Assembly: GCF_030348505.1 (NCBI RefSeq) | Contig: NZ_JAUCFJ010000002.1 | Span: forward strand, 3,600,001-3,664,000 | DNA: 64,000 bases | Direction of reading: 5' to 3' | DNA from: Lysinibacillus sp. G4S2 | Lineage (GTDB): Bacteria > Bacillota > Bacilli > Bacillales_A > Planococcaceae | Part shown: piece by piece, positions 9,405-18,316 of the stretch | Position numbering within the stretch: position 1 is the first letter of the stretch | Layout: the number at the start of each line of letters is the position of its first letter | Position numbers and translations under genes: made by a program | Notes under the pieces: generated by a model | What the model saw: the letters and a program-made list of their open reading frames with translations, nothing else | Databases searched by the model: none | What the model was told of the DNA's origin: nothing

Positions 9405-11009
9405 TTAATGATGGTAAAAAGTTATTAAAAAGCTCGTTCCCTTATTTGGTTCACTTATGACATCTACTTCACCTTGCCCTTTTTGCACAATTTCCTTTAT
9501 TAAATAAAGTCCAATGCCTCGACCTTTTCTATCTTTTGTTGAATAGCCATTATCAAAAATATGTGCCTTTACTTCATCTGTCATACCAATACCATTGTCC
9601 GTTACTAATATTGCCAGTACATCCTCATCCTCATCAACAGAAACATGGATAATTTTTTCTTCAATCTGTACATCCCTTAATGCATCAAAAGCATTTTCAA
9701 TTAAGTTACCAAATAAAATGACGAAATCATGATGATCTAAATTTTTTGGAAATGTTGTCAGGCGACTTTCTCGGTCAATCTCCAAACGAATTCCTTGTTC
9801 TTTTGCATAGGAAATTTTACTAAGCAATAGCCCTGAAATATTTTCATTTTTAATCCGTTCATTTAAAAAGTTTGTAATTTCATCATGCTCTTCCTTTACT
9901 TGTTGTAAATAGGAAAGTGCTTGTTCATGATGTCCAAGTTGTAAAAGACCAGCAATGGTGTGCAATTTATTTTTATGCTCATGTGTTTGTACGCGTAATG
10001 CTTGTACAAATGCCTTAACACCTGTTAATTCCTCCGCAAGCTTTTTCACTTCTGTACGATCCTTAAACATGGCCACAGCTCCAACTGTTTTTCCGTTTAC
10101 TTGTATAGGAATGCGATTACTCATAATACTGTGACCATTAATATAGAGCTCACGATTGAAAATAGGATGATCTAGCTCTAAAATCTCTGGTAATCGTGTA
10201 TCGGGTAACACGTCAAAGATTTTCTTCCCTATTAATGTTGACGGTTGTTTGTGAACATCTAATATTTCACATGCTTTTTCATTAAATATTGTAATTGTCA
10301 ATTCATTATCAATGGCAATAATCCCTTCATGCATCGCGTTAAAGGTTTCTGTTCGTTCTACATACATTTTAGCAATTTCATGGGGCTCTAGCCCAAACAT
10401 TTGCTTTTTCATATGCAGCCCCAATGTATGAGCACCCAATGCACTAAAGAAAAGAGATAATAAAATTGTAATAATTAACTCTGTTTGAATAGATTGTAGC
10501 AACTCAGCAACAGTTAAAACACTATAACCTACTACTACTACACCTATTTGTTTTCCTTCATTACTCATGATTGGGACGAATGCTCGTACCATATCTCCAT
10601 GTTCGCCGTGTGCAATAGATGTATAGTAATGCTCAGCAAACGCCGCGTTTAGATCACCTGACTGCGAAACTTGACCGATTTCTTCTGTATTTGGATGTGA
10701 GTACTTACGTCTATTCATATCAAGTACAACAATATACTGTGCACCATTTATATCACGTATTTCTTCCACTACAGGATTAATGTGTTGAGTAGCCTCGTTA
10801 AAATCATTATTATTTGAAATGTAGGTTTTAAGTTCAGGAAGCTGTGATACGGTCTTTGCCACAAGCAAAGCCTGATTTTCAAGCTTATCCTTCTGCTCAT
10901 TCATTACAAACCCTAGCAAAAATGTACCACCTATACTAAAGGAGAGCATGAGAATAAAAAAAGTTAGAGACATAATTTTTCTCTTCATCGATAATTTTTG
11001 AAATTTCAA
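9405..11009 (-). CDS. dctS: Sensor histidine kinase DctS (CitA/DcuS family)
   Basis: This 534-residue membrane kinase has an N-terminal helix (about 12-33), a periplasmic-type Cache/PASC sensor domain (about 35-170), a second membrane helix (about 173-195), a cytoplasmic PAS domain (about 220-320), the phospho-acceptor His in THEHKNKLHTIAGLL, and an HATPase domain (FGNLIENAFDAL; DNGIGM; GRGIGLYLI). It senses external C4-dicarboxylates together with DctB and signals to DctR. The start is TTG 11009, seven bases after AAGGAGGA; a later ATG (residue 8) is possible but has no Shine-Dalgarno. Confidence 0.88.
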   Translation of the reverse strand: MKFQKLSMKRKIMSLTFFILMLSFSIGGTFLLGFVMNEQKDKLENQALLVAKTVSQLPELKTYISNNNDFNEATQHINPVVEEIRDINGAQYIVVLDMNRRKYSHPNTEEIGQVSQSGDLNAAFAEHYYTSIAHGEHGDMVRAFVPIMSNEGKQIGVVVVGYSVLTVAELLQSIQTELIITILLSLFFSALGAHTLGLHMKKQMFGLEPHEIAKMYVERTETFNAMHEGIIAIDNELTITIFNEKACEILDVHKQPSTLIGKKIFDVLPDTRLPEILELDHPIFNRELYINGHSIMSNRIPIQVNGKTVGAVAMFKDRTEVKKLAEELTGVKAFVQALRVQTHEHKNKLHTIAGLLQLGHHEQALSYLQQVKEEHDEITNFLNERIKNENISGLLLSKISYAKEQGIRLEIDRESRLTTFPKNLDHHDFVILFGNLIENAFDALRDVQIEEKIIHVSVDEDEDVLAILVTDNGIGMTDEVKAHIFDNGYSTKDRKGRGIGLYLIKEIVQKGQGEVDVISEPNKGTSFLITFYHH

Positions 11010-11099
11010 GATATTCTCCTCCTTATACTATATTTTAGCTTACTCCATATGTTAGAATAACAAAAACATCAGAAAATACGAATTAATTGGGTGTAATAG

Positions 11100-12149
11100 A
11101 TGAAAAAATTTATTATTGGAACAATAGCAACCGTTTTACTGTTAACAATAGCAATAGGCGTTCAGCAAGATTTACTATTTGCCAAGCCTCTTCCCTATGA
11201 TGATGAGCAAAAAGGCTTAGACACACAAATTACCATTCATTTAAGTCACGTTGTAGCTGAAAATACGCCAAAAGGACAGGCCGCAAGTAAATTCGCCGAG
11301 CTTGTTGAGGAAAAAACAAATGGCGAAGTGAAGGTACACGTCTACCCAAACTCCTCCTTGTTTAATGATGAAAACGAGTTTCAAGCTTTACAAAATGGAG
11401 AAGTAGAAATGATTATCCCTACTTTTTCAAAGATGACATCCTATCTACCAAATTGGCAGGTTCTTGATTTACCCTACCTTTTTAATACGGATGAAGAAGT
11501 TCATGAGGTTCTAACTGGATCGATTGGTGAACAATTGTTAAATGAGCTTGAGCCTTTTAAAATAAAGGGGCTAGGCTTTTGGCATAATGGCTTTAAACAT
11601 TTAACCTCTGTCGATCACCCTATTCATACATTCGAGGATTTAAAAGGTTTACGAGTCCGTACAATGCCGAGTGAAACTCTTGAAAAGCAATTCGAGGCTG
11701 TTGGAGCAACACCAATCCCGATTTCCTTTAGCGAGGTTTTTACTGATTTAGAATCGCATGCCATTGATGCGCAGGAAAACACAGCGTCAAATATTTATTC
11801 TAAAGGTTTTTACAAAGTGCAGAAGCATATGACATTAACAAAGCATGGGATTTTAGGATATGCTGTTTTAATTAACGATAAATTTTGGGATTCATTACCT
11901 CCAAAAATCCAAAAACAGATTATGGAGGCTATGAAAGAAACAACAGACTGGCAATTTGAACAAGCTGTACAAATGAATGAAAAAGATTTGCAAAAATTAG
12001 AGCAACAAGATAACTTTGAAATTTATACGATGAGTGATCAGGAACGCCAACGCTTTAAAGAAAAGCTAGCACCTGTCTATGACTATTATAGAAACAATGT
12101 ACAAAATAATGATGTTCTATCGGAAATTGAAAAAATTGTTTCCCCATAA
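11100..12149 (+). CDS. dctB: C4-dicarboxylate-binding protein DctB (TRAP DctP family)
   Basis: This 349-residue exported solute-binding protein begins with a signal or anchor sequence (KKFIIGTIATVLLLTIAIGV). The DctP-family body includes IHLSHVVAENTPKGQAA, the loop VDHPIHTFEDLKGLRVRTM and SHAIDAQENTASNIYS. No TRAP membrane subunits are nearby, and the neighbour is a DAACS symporter. In B. subtilis the orthologous DctB acts as a co-sensor with the kinase DctS. It is divergent from dctS across a 90-base intergenic region that should hold both promoters. Confidence 0.85.
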   Translation: MKKFIIGTIATVLLLTIAIGVQQDLLFAKPLPYDDEQKGLDTQITIHLSHVVAENTPKGQAASKFAELVEEKTNGEVKVHVYPNSSLFNDENEFQALQNGEVEMIIPTFSKMTSYLPNWQVLDLPYLFNTDEEVHEVLTGSIGEQLLNELEPFKIKGLGFWHNGFKHLTSVDHPIHTFEDLKGLRVRTMPSETLEKQFEAVGATPIPISFSEVFTDLESHAIDAQENTASNIYSKGFYKVQKHMTLTKHGILGYAVLINDKFWDSLPPKIQKQIMEAMKETTDWQFEQAVQMNEKDLQKLEQQDNFEIYTMSDQERQRFKEKLAPVYDYYRNNVQNNDVLSEIEKIVSP

Positions 12150-12160
12150 GTATTTTGGGA

Positions 12161-12293
12161 TCATCACTAAAACGTGTGATTGATTTCCGTTCCGGCTGGG
12201 GTCGTCTGTTGAGCCTAAAGGAGTCACCCAGCTGTAACGAAGGTCAACTTATATACAAAGCATACGTCTTAAAAAATGTCATCAACAACTTTA
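12161..12293 (+). repeat. MITE-like element, copy 5
   Basis: The left end is TCATCACTAAAACGTGTG, then TTGATTTCCGTTCCGG, a shortened centre, and AACGAAGGTCAAC followed by ATGTCATCAACAACTTT. The extreme right end is degraded. Confidence 0.75.
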
Positions 12294-12311
12294 TTTTTGT
12301 TCATTTATGAT

Positions 12312-12342
12312 AAATCCTCACATTAAGTGGGGATTTTTCTTT
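12312..12342 (+). terminator. Terminator after dctB
   Basis: AAATCCTCAC (12312-12321) pairs with GTGGGGATTT (12327-12336), followed by TTTCTTTTT. Confidence 0.82.
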
Positions 12343-12506
12343 TTGTATTATAATAGCTTTCAAAACTACAAAACTACTATAAAACAGCTTGAACCCTTGC
12401 TATCACTAGGTTTATTCATTTTTCAGCTAAAAATGACCAAAATGAACAATAGAAACATTACGGTCATAAAAGCTATTGTCGGAAAATTTCAGCTATGATA
12501 ACCACA

Positions 12507-12520
12507 TGAAAGCGTTCACA
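12507..12520 (+). promoter_or_regulatory. CcpA catabolite-response element (cre) upstream of dctP
   Basis: TGAAAGCGTTCACA matches the cre consensus TGWAANCGNTNWCA at every defined position and lies 34 bases before the dctP start. It implies repression of dicarboxylate uptake when preferred sugars are present, as known for B. subtilis dctP. Confidence 0.8.
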
Positions 12521-12553
12521 AAATTTTCATTACTAGTGTAAGGGGAGAACTTT

Positions 12554-13816
12554 ATGCGTATAAATTTTAAAAACTTAACTGTACAAGTACTGATTGCTAT
12601 TGTACTAGGTATTATTGTCGGTGCTGTGTTTCCAGAATTCGGAGCGCAGTTAAAAATATTAGCTGATATTTTTATTAAATTAATTAAGATGTTAATAGCT
12701 CCTATCATCTTCTTAACGGTTGTTATCGGAATTGGTAGTATGGGCGATGTAAAAAAAGTTGGTAAAATTGGTGGGAAGGCATTACTTTATTTTGAAATTG
12801 TCTCTACTTTCGCACTAGCGATTGGTTTAATCGTTGTCAATATTGTACAGCCAGGTAAAGGCTTTAATACAGAAGCTGCAAACGGTGCAGATGTTTCTCA
12901 ATATACACAGGCTGCTGCTCAAACAGAGCATGGTTTTGGCGCATTTATTATGAATATCATTCCTGAAAATGTTGTCGGGGCACTTGCAAACGGAGAGTTA
13001 TTACCCGTTTTATTCTCAGCTGTTTTATTCGGATTAGCTGCTGCTTCTATTGGAGAACCAGCTAAACCAGTTATTAAATTTTTCGAACAAGTAGCGGATA
13101 TATTCTTTAAAATTGTTAATATGGTCATGAAGATTTCCCCGATTGGTGCATTTGGTGCTATGAGCTACACAATCGGAAATTTCGGTCTTAAATCACTTGG
13201 AAACTTAGGGTTTTTAATGCTATCCGTTTATGTTACGATGTTTATTTTTATCGTAGTCATCCTCGGCCTAATTACACGTTACTTTGGGTTCAATATTTTT
13301 AAGTTTATTAAGTATATTAAAGATGAAATTTTCATTGTTATCGGGACATCATCATCAGAATCTGCACTCCCTTCGATGATGCGCAAATTAGAAAACTATG
13401 GTTGCTCTAAACAGGTGGTTGGTCTTGTTGTGCCAACAGGATACTCCTTTAACTTAGATGGTACGTCTATTTACTTATCCATGGCGGCTATCTTCATCGC
13501 ACAAGCTTATGGGGTTGATTTAGATATTTGGCATCAAATTACATTACTTGCTATTCTAATGCTGACATCTAAAGGTGCTGCTGGAGTAACAGGCTCAGGC
13601 TTTATTACGCTCGCGGCAACACTAGCGGCATTCCCAATGATTCCAGTAGAAGGAATTGCACTTTTAATTGGTGTCGACCGATTTATGTCAGAGGCTCGCG
13701 CCGTAACAAACTTAATTGGTAATGGTGTAGCAACAGTTGTCGTTTCAAAAATGGAGAAAGAATTCGATCCAGAGCAGGAAAAACGTGCTCTTGCAGGAGA
13801 AGCAATCATCAAATAA
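12554..13816 (+). CDS. dctP: C4-dicarboxylate/cation symporter DctP (DAACS family)
   Basis: This is a 420-residue secondary transporter of the dicarboxylate/amino acid:cation symporter family. It has the serine-rich re-entrant loop (GTSSSESALPSM), the following GYSFNLDGTSIYL motif and the C-terminal DRFMSEARAVTNLIGN segment that binds substrate and cation. It imports succinate, fumarate and malate. Its promoter region carries a cre site, and the DctS/DctR pair upstream is the expected activator. The start is preceded by AAGGGGAGAAC. The strong terminator after it separates it from the next gene. Confidence 0.93.
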   Translation: MRINFKNLTVQVLIAIVLGIIVGAVFPEFGAQLKILADIFIKLIKMLIAPIIFLTVVIGIGSMGDVKKVGKIGGKALLYFEIVSTFALAIGLIVVNIVQPGKGFNTEAANGADVSQYTQAAAQTEHGFGAFIMNIIPENVVGALANGELLPVLFSAVLFGLAAASIGEPAKPVIKFFEQVADIFFKIVNMVMKISPIGAFGAMSYTIGNFGLKSLGNLGFLMLSVYVTMFIFIVVILGLITRYFGFNIFKFIKYIKDEIFIVIGTSSSESALPSMMRKLENYGCSKQVVGLVVPTGYSFNLDGTSIYLSMAAIFIAQAYGVDLDIWHQITLLAILMLTSKGAAGVTGSGFITLAATLAAFPMIPVEGIALLIGVDRFMSEARAVTNLIGNGVATVVVSKMEKEFDPEQEKRALAGEAIIK

Positions 13817-13823
13817 TAAAATG

Positions 13824-13876
13824 AAAGGCTGTCCGAAAGTGAAATATTCACATTATCGGCCAGCCTTTTATTTTTC
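13824..13876 (+). terminator. Terminator after dctP
   Basis: AAAGGCTGTCCGA (13824-13836) pairs with TCGGCCAGCCTTT (13856-13868) with one bulge, followed by a T-rich tail. Confidence 0.9.
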
Positions 13877-13888
13877 CTTTTCAATATG

Positions 13889-13934
13889 AAACCTCCTGTA
13901 ATGCTTACTCGTATAGTAAGTAAATTGGAGGTTT
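13889..13934 (+). promoter_or_regulatory. Hairpin that sequesters the ribosome-binding site of the next gene
   Basis: AAACCTCC (13889-13896) is complementary to GGAGGTTT (13927-13934), the Shine-Dalgarno of the gene at 13939. The inner arms CTTACT (13904-13909) and AGTAAG (13915-13920) also pair. The stem-loop would mask initiation, or act as a weak terminator because of the T-run after it. Confidence 0.55.
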
Positions 13935-13938
13935 TTAT

Positions 13939-14475
13939 ATGACTACATTTACCCTTACCTACCCAAAAGCTTTCGAAAGCTTTTCAAATATTCCTATTAA
14001 GAATGAACAAAATGAGACAGTATGTTTGCTACAAAAAGTTGAACGTTCATCCGTTGGAAAAGTAATGAATGCTGTCATACTAGTAGCTGCACAGCAGTCT
14101 TTACCACATCGTTATGAAACACGTTCTACTTTAGGTGCACCTCTTTTTCAAGTGCAATCCACACTATTGACAAAGGGTGTCAGCCATCAGCTTATCATGC
14201 CAGATGGATCCATTTTTCCAATTCAAAGGAAGACGGTTCAATTACTTGAATCCTCCTACTCTTTTACAATGGATGGACTCGCTTTTCGCTTTGAAAAAGA
14301 TTTTACATCTACCGCCTATTTATATTGCAATGATGAGAAAATAGCAAGTGCTAGTAATATAGAAACTGATCTCGTACGTACTGGTGTAGCTTTTAAGCTT
14401 TTTAACTCAGATGATACGCTTTTTGTTGCTTTGCTAGCAACTCTGTATCAAGCATTATTCTCAATGAGTAATTAG
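13939..14475 (+). CDS. Tubby-like (LURP-one/YxjI type) protein, putative
   Basis: This 178-residue protein has no signal peptide. It alternates short beta-type segments (LGAPLFQVQSTLLTKG, SYSFTMDGLAFRFEKDF, AYLYCNDEKIASAS) and ends in a hydrophobic helix (DDTLFVALLATLYQALFSM). This pattern of strands enclosing a C-terminal helix resembles the tubby C-terminal/LURP-one fold seen in Bacillus YxjI-type proteins, whose function is unknown. The assignment is by pattern only. The Shine-Dalgarno GGAGG lies inside a hairpin, which may regulate translation. Confidence 0.5.
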   Translation: MTTFTLTYPKAFESFSNIPIKNEQNETVCLLQKVERSSVGKVMNAVILVAAQQSLPHRYETRSTLGAPLFQVQSTLLTKGVSHQLIMPDGSIFPIQRKTVQLLESSYSFTMDGLAFRFEKDFTSTAYLYCNDEKIASASNIETDLVRTGVAFKLFNSDDTLFVALLATLYQALFSMSN

Positions 14476-14479
14476 AAAT

Positions 14480-15009
14480 ATCACCATAACGTGGGTTAAC
14501 TTCCGTTCCGACTAGGCCTTTGCCGCTGACGCTTCGCTTTCGCACAGATAAAACAGTTGTTGCTGTCGCTTTGCTTTCGCACAGATAAAACAGTTGTTGC
14601 TGTCGCTTCGCTTTCGCACAGATAAAACAGTTGTTGCTGTCGCTTCGCTTTCGCACAGATAAAACAGTTGTTGCTGTCGCTTCGCTTTCGCACAGATAAA
14701 ACAGTTGTTGCTGTCGCTTCGCTTTCGCTACAGAAAACATTTGTTGTTGTTGTCGCTACGCTTTCGAACAGATAAAACATTTGTCGCTGCCGCTTTGCTT
14801 TCGCGCAGATAAAACATTTGTTGCTGACGCTTCGCTTTCACACAGATAAAACATTTGTTGTCGCTGTCGCTTTGCTTTCGCTACAGAAAACATTTGTTGT
14901 CGCTTTCGCACAGAGTAAAGCTTCCTGGGGGCTTCTAGTCGGAACGAACGAAGATCAACATATACAGGACATATAGTTTCATAAATGGATCTCCGATTTT
15001 TGATGATGA
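14480..15009 (+). repeat. MITE-like element copy 6, enlarged by a 37-bp tandem array
   Basis: The left end (TCACCATAACGTGGG, TTCCGTTCCGACTAGG) and right end (CTTCTAGTCGGAACG ... TTTTTGATGATGA) enclose a tandem array from about 14520 to 14910. The 37-bp unit contains CGCTTCGCTTTCGCACAG then ATAAAACAGTTGTTGCTGT. Spacing is exactly 37 in the best-preserved units (starts at 14547, 14584, 14621 and 14658) and decays towards the right. Long frames open through it on the minus strand, but none has a credible start or gene context. Confidence 0.82.
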
Positions 15010-15017
15010 ACCATAAA

Positions 15018-15321
15018 GGCTGGGACAAAACCTCATTTTTCTGCAGCGAAAGTGGGGCGGAGCGCAACGGCAGTGACAAAAATCTTTAATGAGCTGCAGT
15101 TTTGAGATTTATCGAGAACTTTTGATTGTTTATCGACCAACTTTATCGATTTATCAACCAACTTTTTTAATTTATCAACCAACTTTTGCAAAATATCGAC
15201 ATCTCCCTTCATGTAACACTCTCTGGCCGCACTGATAATTTACGTCGCTTATGACATAAGCATATTTTTTATTGATGTATCGGGCTTTTTAAGGTTTTGA
15301 CCAGTTTTCGTCCCAGCCACT
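15018..15321. mobile_element. GGCTGGGAC-ended inverted-repeat element with 21-bp internal repeats
   Basis: It begins GGCTGGGACAAAACC and ends GTTTTCGTCCCAGCC, an imperfect terminal inverted repeat about 300 bases apart. Inside, four successive 21-bp units starting TTTATCRASMAACTTT lie at 15108, 15129, 15150 and 15171. No transposase frame is present, so it looks like a non-autonomous element or a terminator-type repeat at the convergent gene ends. Confidence 0.55.
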
Positions 15322-15327
15322 ATGATA

Positions 15328-16053
15328 TTAAAAATTATTAAGTAGCTTTTTTATTGCATCTACCACTATCGAAGGTGCATCATTTTGTATGTAGTGCGCA
15401 CTATTTTCTACGAGAATAAATTCACTTTGAGTAGAAATTTGCAGTATTTCTTTCTGCATTTTATTCCACAGTTCTTGAGATTCCTTCGTATAATGATGTT
15501 TGTTACCTGCAGAAAGAACAATTAACGGCATGTTTAATTTTTTCTGATGGTCTTTTAATTGTTTTAAGCTTTCCTTAAATTCTTTATAATTGCCTTCGTA
15601 TACAAATTGTTTCTTATACGCCTCTTGAAATTCCCTTGTCATAGTGGGAAGGAATCTTTCTTGGTAGTCCTCTGGAGTAGAATCAACCAATAACAATCCC
15701 GCAATTTCATTTGGATATTTACTGGCATATAGCCTTGCATTTACTCCACCAAATGAATGACCTACAAATATATATGGAGGTGCTATCTCCAATTTAATAA
15801 GAAGCTCTTTCAGTTCCTTTACCATTTCTCGACTTGTTCTAGGATTTGAACTTTTTTCACTTTTACCAAGTCCTGCTCTATCGTAAACTAACACTTCTGT
15901 AAATGCTGACACATCAGAAATTATAGAAACCCACCCTTTAGAATAATCACCATATCCTGCATCCATAACCACTGTAGGTTTACCATTTTTTTCACCTATC
16001 AATTTAGCATACATTTTAACATCATTAATTGGTACAAACATTTCTTTAGACAT
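15328..16053 (-). CDS. Alpha/beta hydrolase
   Basis: This 241-residue cytosolic hydrolase has an oxyanion-region DAGYGDYSKGW, a nucleophile elbow GHSFGG (Ser about residue 99), a probable acid in LLVDSTPEDY, and a late histidine in ENSAHYIQND. The catalytic triad therefore looks complete. The start is taken as ATG 16053 behind AGAGGAAACG; the frame stays open 25 codons further upstream but without a good ribosome site. The substrate cannot be deduced; the sequence fits the proline-iminopeptidase/esterase type of small hydrolase. Confidence 0.82.
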   Translation of the reverse strand: MSKEMFVPINDVKMYAKLIGEKNGKPTVVMDAGYGDYSKGWVSIISDVSAFTEVLVYDRAGLGKSEKSSNPRTSREMVKELKELLIKLEIAPPYIFVGHSFGGVNARLYASKYPNEIAGLLLVDSTPEDYQERFLPTMTREFQEAYKKQFVYEGNYKEFKESLKQLKDHQKKLNMPLIVLSAGNKHHYTKESQELWNKMQKEILQISTQSEFILVENSAHYIQNDAPSIVVDAIKKLLNNF

Positions 16054-16245
16054 ATTATCGTTTCCTCTGTTTTTTAACTTAGATTTCATCGAGTAATCAA
16101 GAGCTAGTTCTGCTTTTGCTAGAATCATTCAATATATTCCGGGACGCGAAATAAATTCGCTTTGTTTTGACACTTTTATGCCATCCCTCTAAAAGAGGAG
16201 TACACTAAAGAGGTAGAAATACTATACTTTAGGAGGCATTTATTT

Positions 16246-16425
16246 ATGGATACAAAAGCAGCAGACATTAAAAACTTGATGACATTAAACCTTCTTGTAC
16301 AAATTCTAGAAGAACGCGGTATTATGACAGACAGGGAATTAAAGGAACGTCTCACTAATAACGTTAAGCTTTCCTCAATGGATGCAGATTTGAAAGAAAA
16401 AGTCATTGAAGAAATAAAACATTAA
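16246..16425 (+). CDS. Small hypothetical protein (59 aa)
   Basis: The product is short, charged and helical (AADIKNLMTLNLLVQILEER ... LKEKVIEEIKH), with no Cys and no membrane helix. It has an excellent Shine-Dalgarno (TTAGGAGG, nine bases before the ATG), and a terminator follows at 16450-16492. I do not recognise the family. It stands alone, divergent from the hydrolase gene and convergent with the PhzF gene. Confidence 0.65.
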   Translation: MDTKAADIKNLMTLNLLVQILEERGIMTDRELKERLTNNVKLSSMDADLKEKVIEEIKH

Positions 16426-16449
16426 TGGAATGGATGACATTCCCCAAAA

Positions 16450-16492
16450 AATGGCCGCTTCTTAAGTGATGAAAAAACTTTAAGCGGCCATT
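16450..16492. terminator. Bidirectional terminator
   Basis: AATGGCCGCTT (16450-16460) pairs with AAGCGGCCATT (16482-16492). It serves the small plus-strand gene and the minus-strand PhzF-family gene. Confidence 0.85.
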
Positions 16493-16496
16493 CTTA

Positions 16497-17390
16497 TTAA
16501 ATTCCTACCTTTAGTTCCTTCACATGCACAGCAGTTCCAGTGATCGAAATATTTAATGTCCCTTTTTCATTTTTCACATGAACATGGACACGTCCATCCT
16601 TGCCAAGTTCCTGACCTTGTTCGATGATTAGCGTTTTAGGCAATTGTGCTTGTCTATCAATATACTCTGCAAAATAAGCTCCCATAACACCAGAGGCAGT
16701 ACCAGTCGTAATATCTTCAATTGTTCCAGAGTATGGAGATGAAAAATGCCTTGCATGCATATCAGCACTCTTATCAATTGCCTCTAAACAAAAAGGATGC
16801 AAGGATGCTTTAGGCATTTCTTCTAGGATCGCTGGAAAATCTGCAGATTGAGGCGTCATTTTTTCAAAGTATGATAAATTTTTAATAGGGATTAGCAATG
16901 TCCAAATTCCGGTACTTCCATAAACTATCGGTAATTCAGGATGTATCGCTTCCTCTGTAAGTCCTATTGATTGTGCAAGTTTAGATTTTGAACCGTTAAA
17001 GGCTTCAAACTGAGGCGTTGCATGTTGCATGGTGATGTAAATTTGTCCTGCTTGTTGTTCTTTTATCTCAATTGGAAGAATTCCTGCTTTCGTCTCAATC
17101 GTTAGTTTTGACTTATCTTCTAGTAAACCTTTTGTTTTTAGTGCATAAAGCGTTGCCATCGTAGCATGTCCACATAAATTCACCTCATGTCCTGGTGTGA
17201 AATAACGAATACGTAAATCTGCTTTATCCGATTTTAGTGCAAAGGCTGTTTCGTTAAAGCCTACTTGCTTAGCAATAGCTTGCATTTCTATTTCACTATA
17301 CTGATCTCCCTCAACGACAACACCTGCTGGGTTACCTTTATTAGGTATCGTGCTAAACGCATCGTAATGATGAACTGTAACAATTTTCAT
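16497..17390 (-). CDS. PhzF-family isomerase/epimerase
   Basis: This 297-residue two-domain protein of the diaminopimelate-epimerase fold has the PhzF signature at the N terminus ([19 protein letters not shown]), the catalytic Glu in [10 protein letters not shown], and [14 protein letters not shown] plus a late [12 protein letters not shown]. PhzF itself isomerises a phenazine precursor, but no phenazine gene is nearby. In Bacilli such proteins are usually stand-alone enzymes of unknown substrate. The start is ATG behind AAAGGAAAAAG, 45 bases after the signal peptidase stop, so the two may be cotranscribed. Confidence 0.88.
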   Translation of the reverse strand: MKIVTVHHYDAFSTIPNKGNPAGVVVEGDQYSEIEMQAIAKQVGFNETAFALKSDKADLRIRYFTPGHEVNLCGHATMATLYALKTKGLLEDKSKLTIETKAGILPIEIKEQQAGQIYITMQHATPQFEAFNGSKSKLAQSIGLTEEAIHPELPIVYGSTGIWTLLIPIKNLSYFEKMTPQSADFPAILEEMPKASLHPFCLEAIDKSADMHARHFSSPYSGTIEDITTGTASGVMGAYFAEYIDRQAQLPKTLIIEQGQELGKDGRVHVHVKNEKGTLNISITGTAVHVKELKVGI

Positions 17391-17435
17391 ATGCTTTTTC
17401 CTTTCTCTGTAATGCTCTCTAGAAAGGCGGATACT

Positions 17436-18002
17436 TTAGCGTGTACTACCAAGTCTTTCAAATGGCCACAATACAAATTCTGCTGTTCCTAAAATTTTAT
17501 CCTGCGAAACAAATCCGACTTCCTGCTTTCGACTATCTATGCTTCTACGACGATTATCTCCAAGAACGAAAAAATGCCCCTCTGGTACAGTCATTTCACC
17601 TAATTGTTCCTCTAGGGTGAAATCATAAGTAAAATTACCTTTATCACGTAATGCTTCTTTATATTCAGTTAAATAAGGCTCATCATAAGCTTTTCCGTTT
17701 ATATATAAAACATCATCTTTATAGGCTATATGATCACCTGGTAAACCGATAATTCTTTTAATAAAATTTTCATCTTCTTTTGCTTCAAAAACAATAATAT
17801 CGAAGCGGTCATAATTTGAGATTCGTGGTCCCACTTTATTAACAATTACTTTATCTCCATTTTCAAAAGTTGGCTCCATTGAAGCACCTTGTACAGCTAC
17901 AGGAGATACAATAAAATAACGGACGCCCATTGTTAAGATAATTGCTAGTCCAATTGCTTTAAACCATCCCCAAAATTCATTCCTTGTTTGTTTTTCTGTC
18001 AC
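17436..18002 (-). CDS. sipT: Type I signal peptidase
   Basis: This 188-residue membrane-anchored protease removes Sec/Tat signal peptides. One N-terminal helix (about 10-30) is followed by box B with the nucleophilic Ser (GASMEPTFENGD), box C/D with the catalytic Lys (FIKRIIGLPGDHI) and box E (VLGDNRRRSIDSR). Its size matches the B. subtilis SipS/T group; which of the several paralogues it corresponds to cannot be told. The start is GTG behind GGAGTG. Confidence 0.9.
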   Translation of the reverse strand: MTEKQTRNEFWGWFKAIGLAIILTMGVRYFIVSPVAVQGASMEPTFENGDKVIVNKVGPRISNYDRFDIIVFEAKEDENFIKRIIGLPGDHIAYKDDVLYINGKAYDEPYLTEYKEALRDKGNFTYDFTLEEQLGEMTVPEGHFFVLGDNRRRSIDSRKQEVGFVSQDKILGTAEFVLWPFERLGSTR

Positions 18003-18267
18003 ACTTTACACTCCAATCCTTCTACTCTAATATCCAATTGTCTTACATTAATGGATACGAATTTCCTGCTAAAAAGTTTCATAAGTTCAAAGCATCGAAG
18101 CGGAGACATGACACGTAGTGGTATTGAATGATGTGTACCTCAGCGATTCTAAAAAGTTTTTTCTTTAAAAAAAATTGAAAGAATTAGCACGGAAGCTCTT
18201 TTACCAAAAATATTGCTAGTAGATGGTGTTCGTTCTCTATGTTTTAAAAGCAATGAATTTGTTTCCG

Positions 18268-18313
18268 CATAAAAAAAGCAATATGCACTTTTTTCGGTAC
18301 ATACTGCTTAAAG
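18268..18313 (-). terminator. Terminator after the FMN reductase gene
   Basis: On the minus strand AAGCAGTATGTAC is mirrored by GTGCATATTGCTT and followed by a T-run. The rest of 18003-18316 shows nothing identifiable. Confidence 0.75.
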
Positions 18314-18316
18314 CTC

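Noticed and set aside
11100..12149. Complete TRAP transporter
   Set aside because: Only the DctP-type binding protein is present, with no DctQ/DctM membrane subunits. The context matches the B. subtilis DctB co-sensor instead.
14402..15079. Several long minus-strand open frames with repeated CFICAKAKRQ-type sequence
   Set aside because: They are translations of the 37-bp tandem array inside a repeat element, with no ribosome site or upstream promoter, and different frames are equally open.
16497..17390. Phenazine biosynthesis cluster suggested by PhzF
   Set aside because: No other phz gene is nearby, and isolated PhzF-fold proteins are common in Bacilli.
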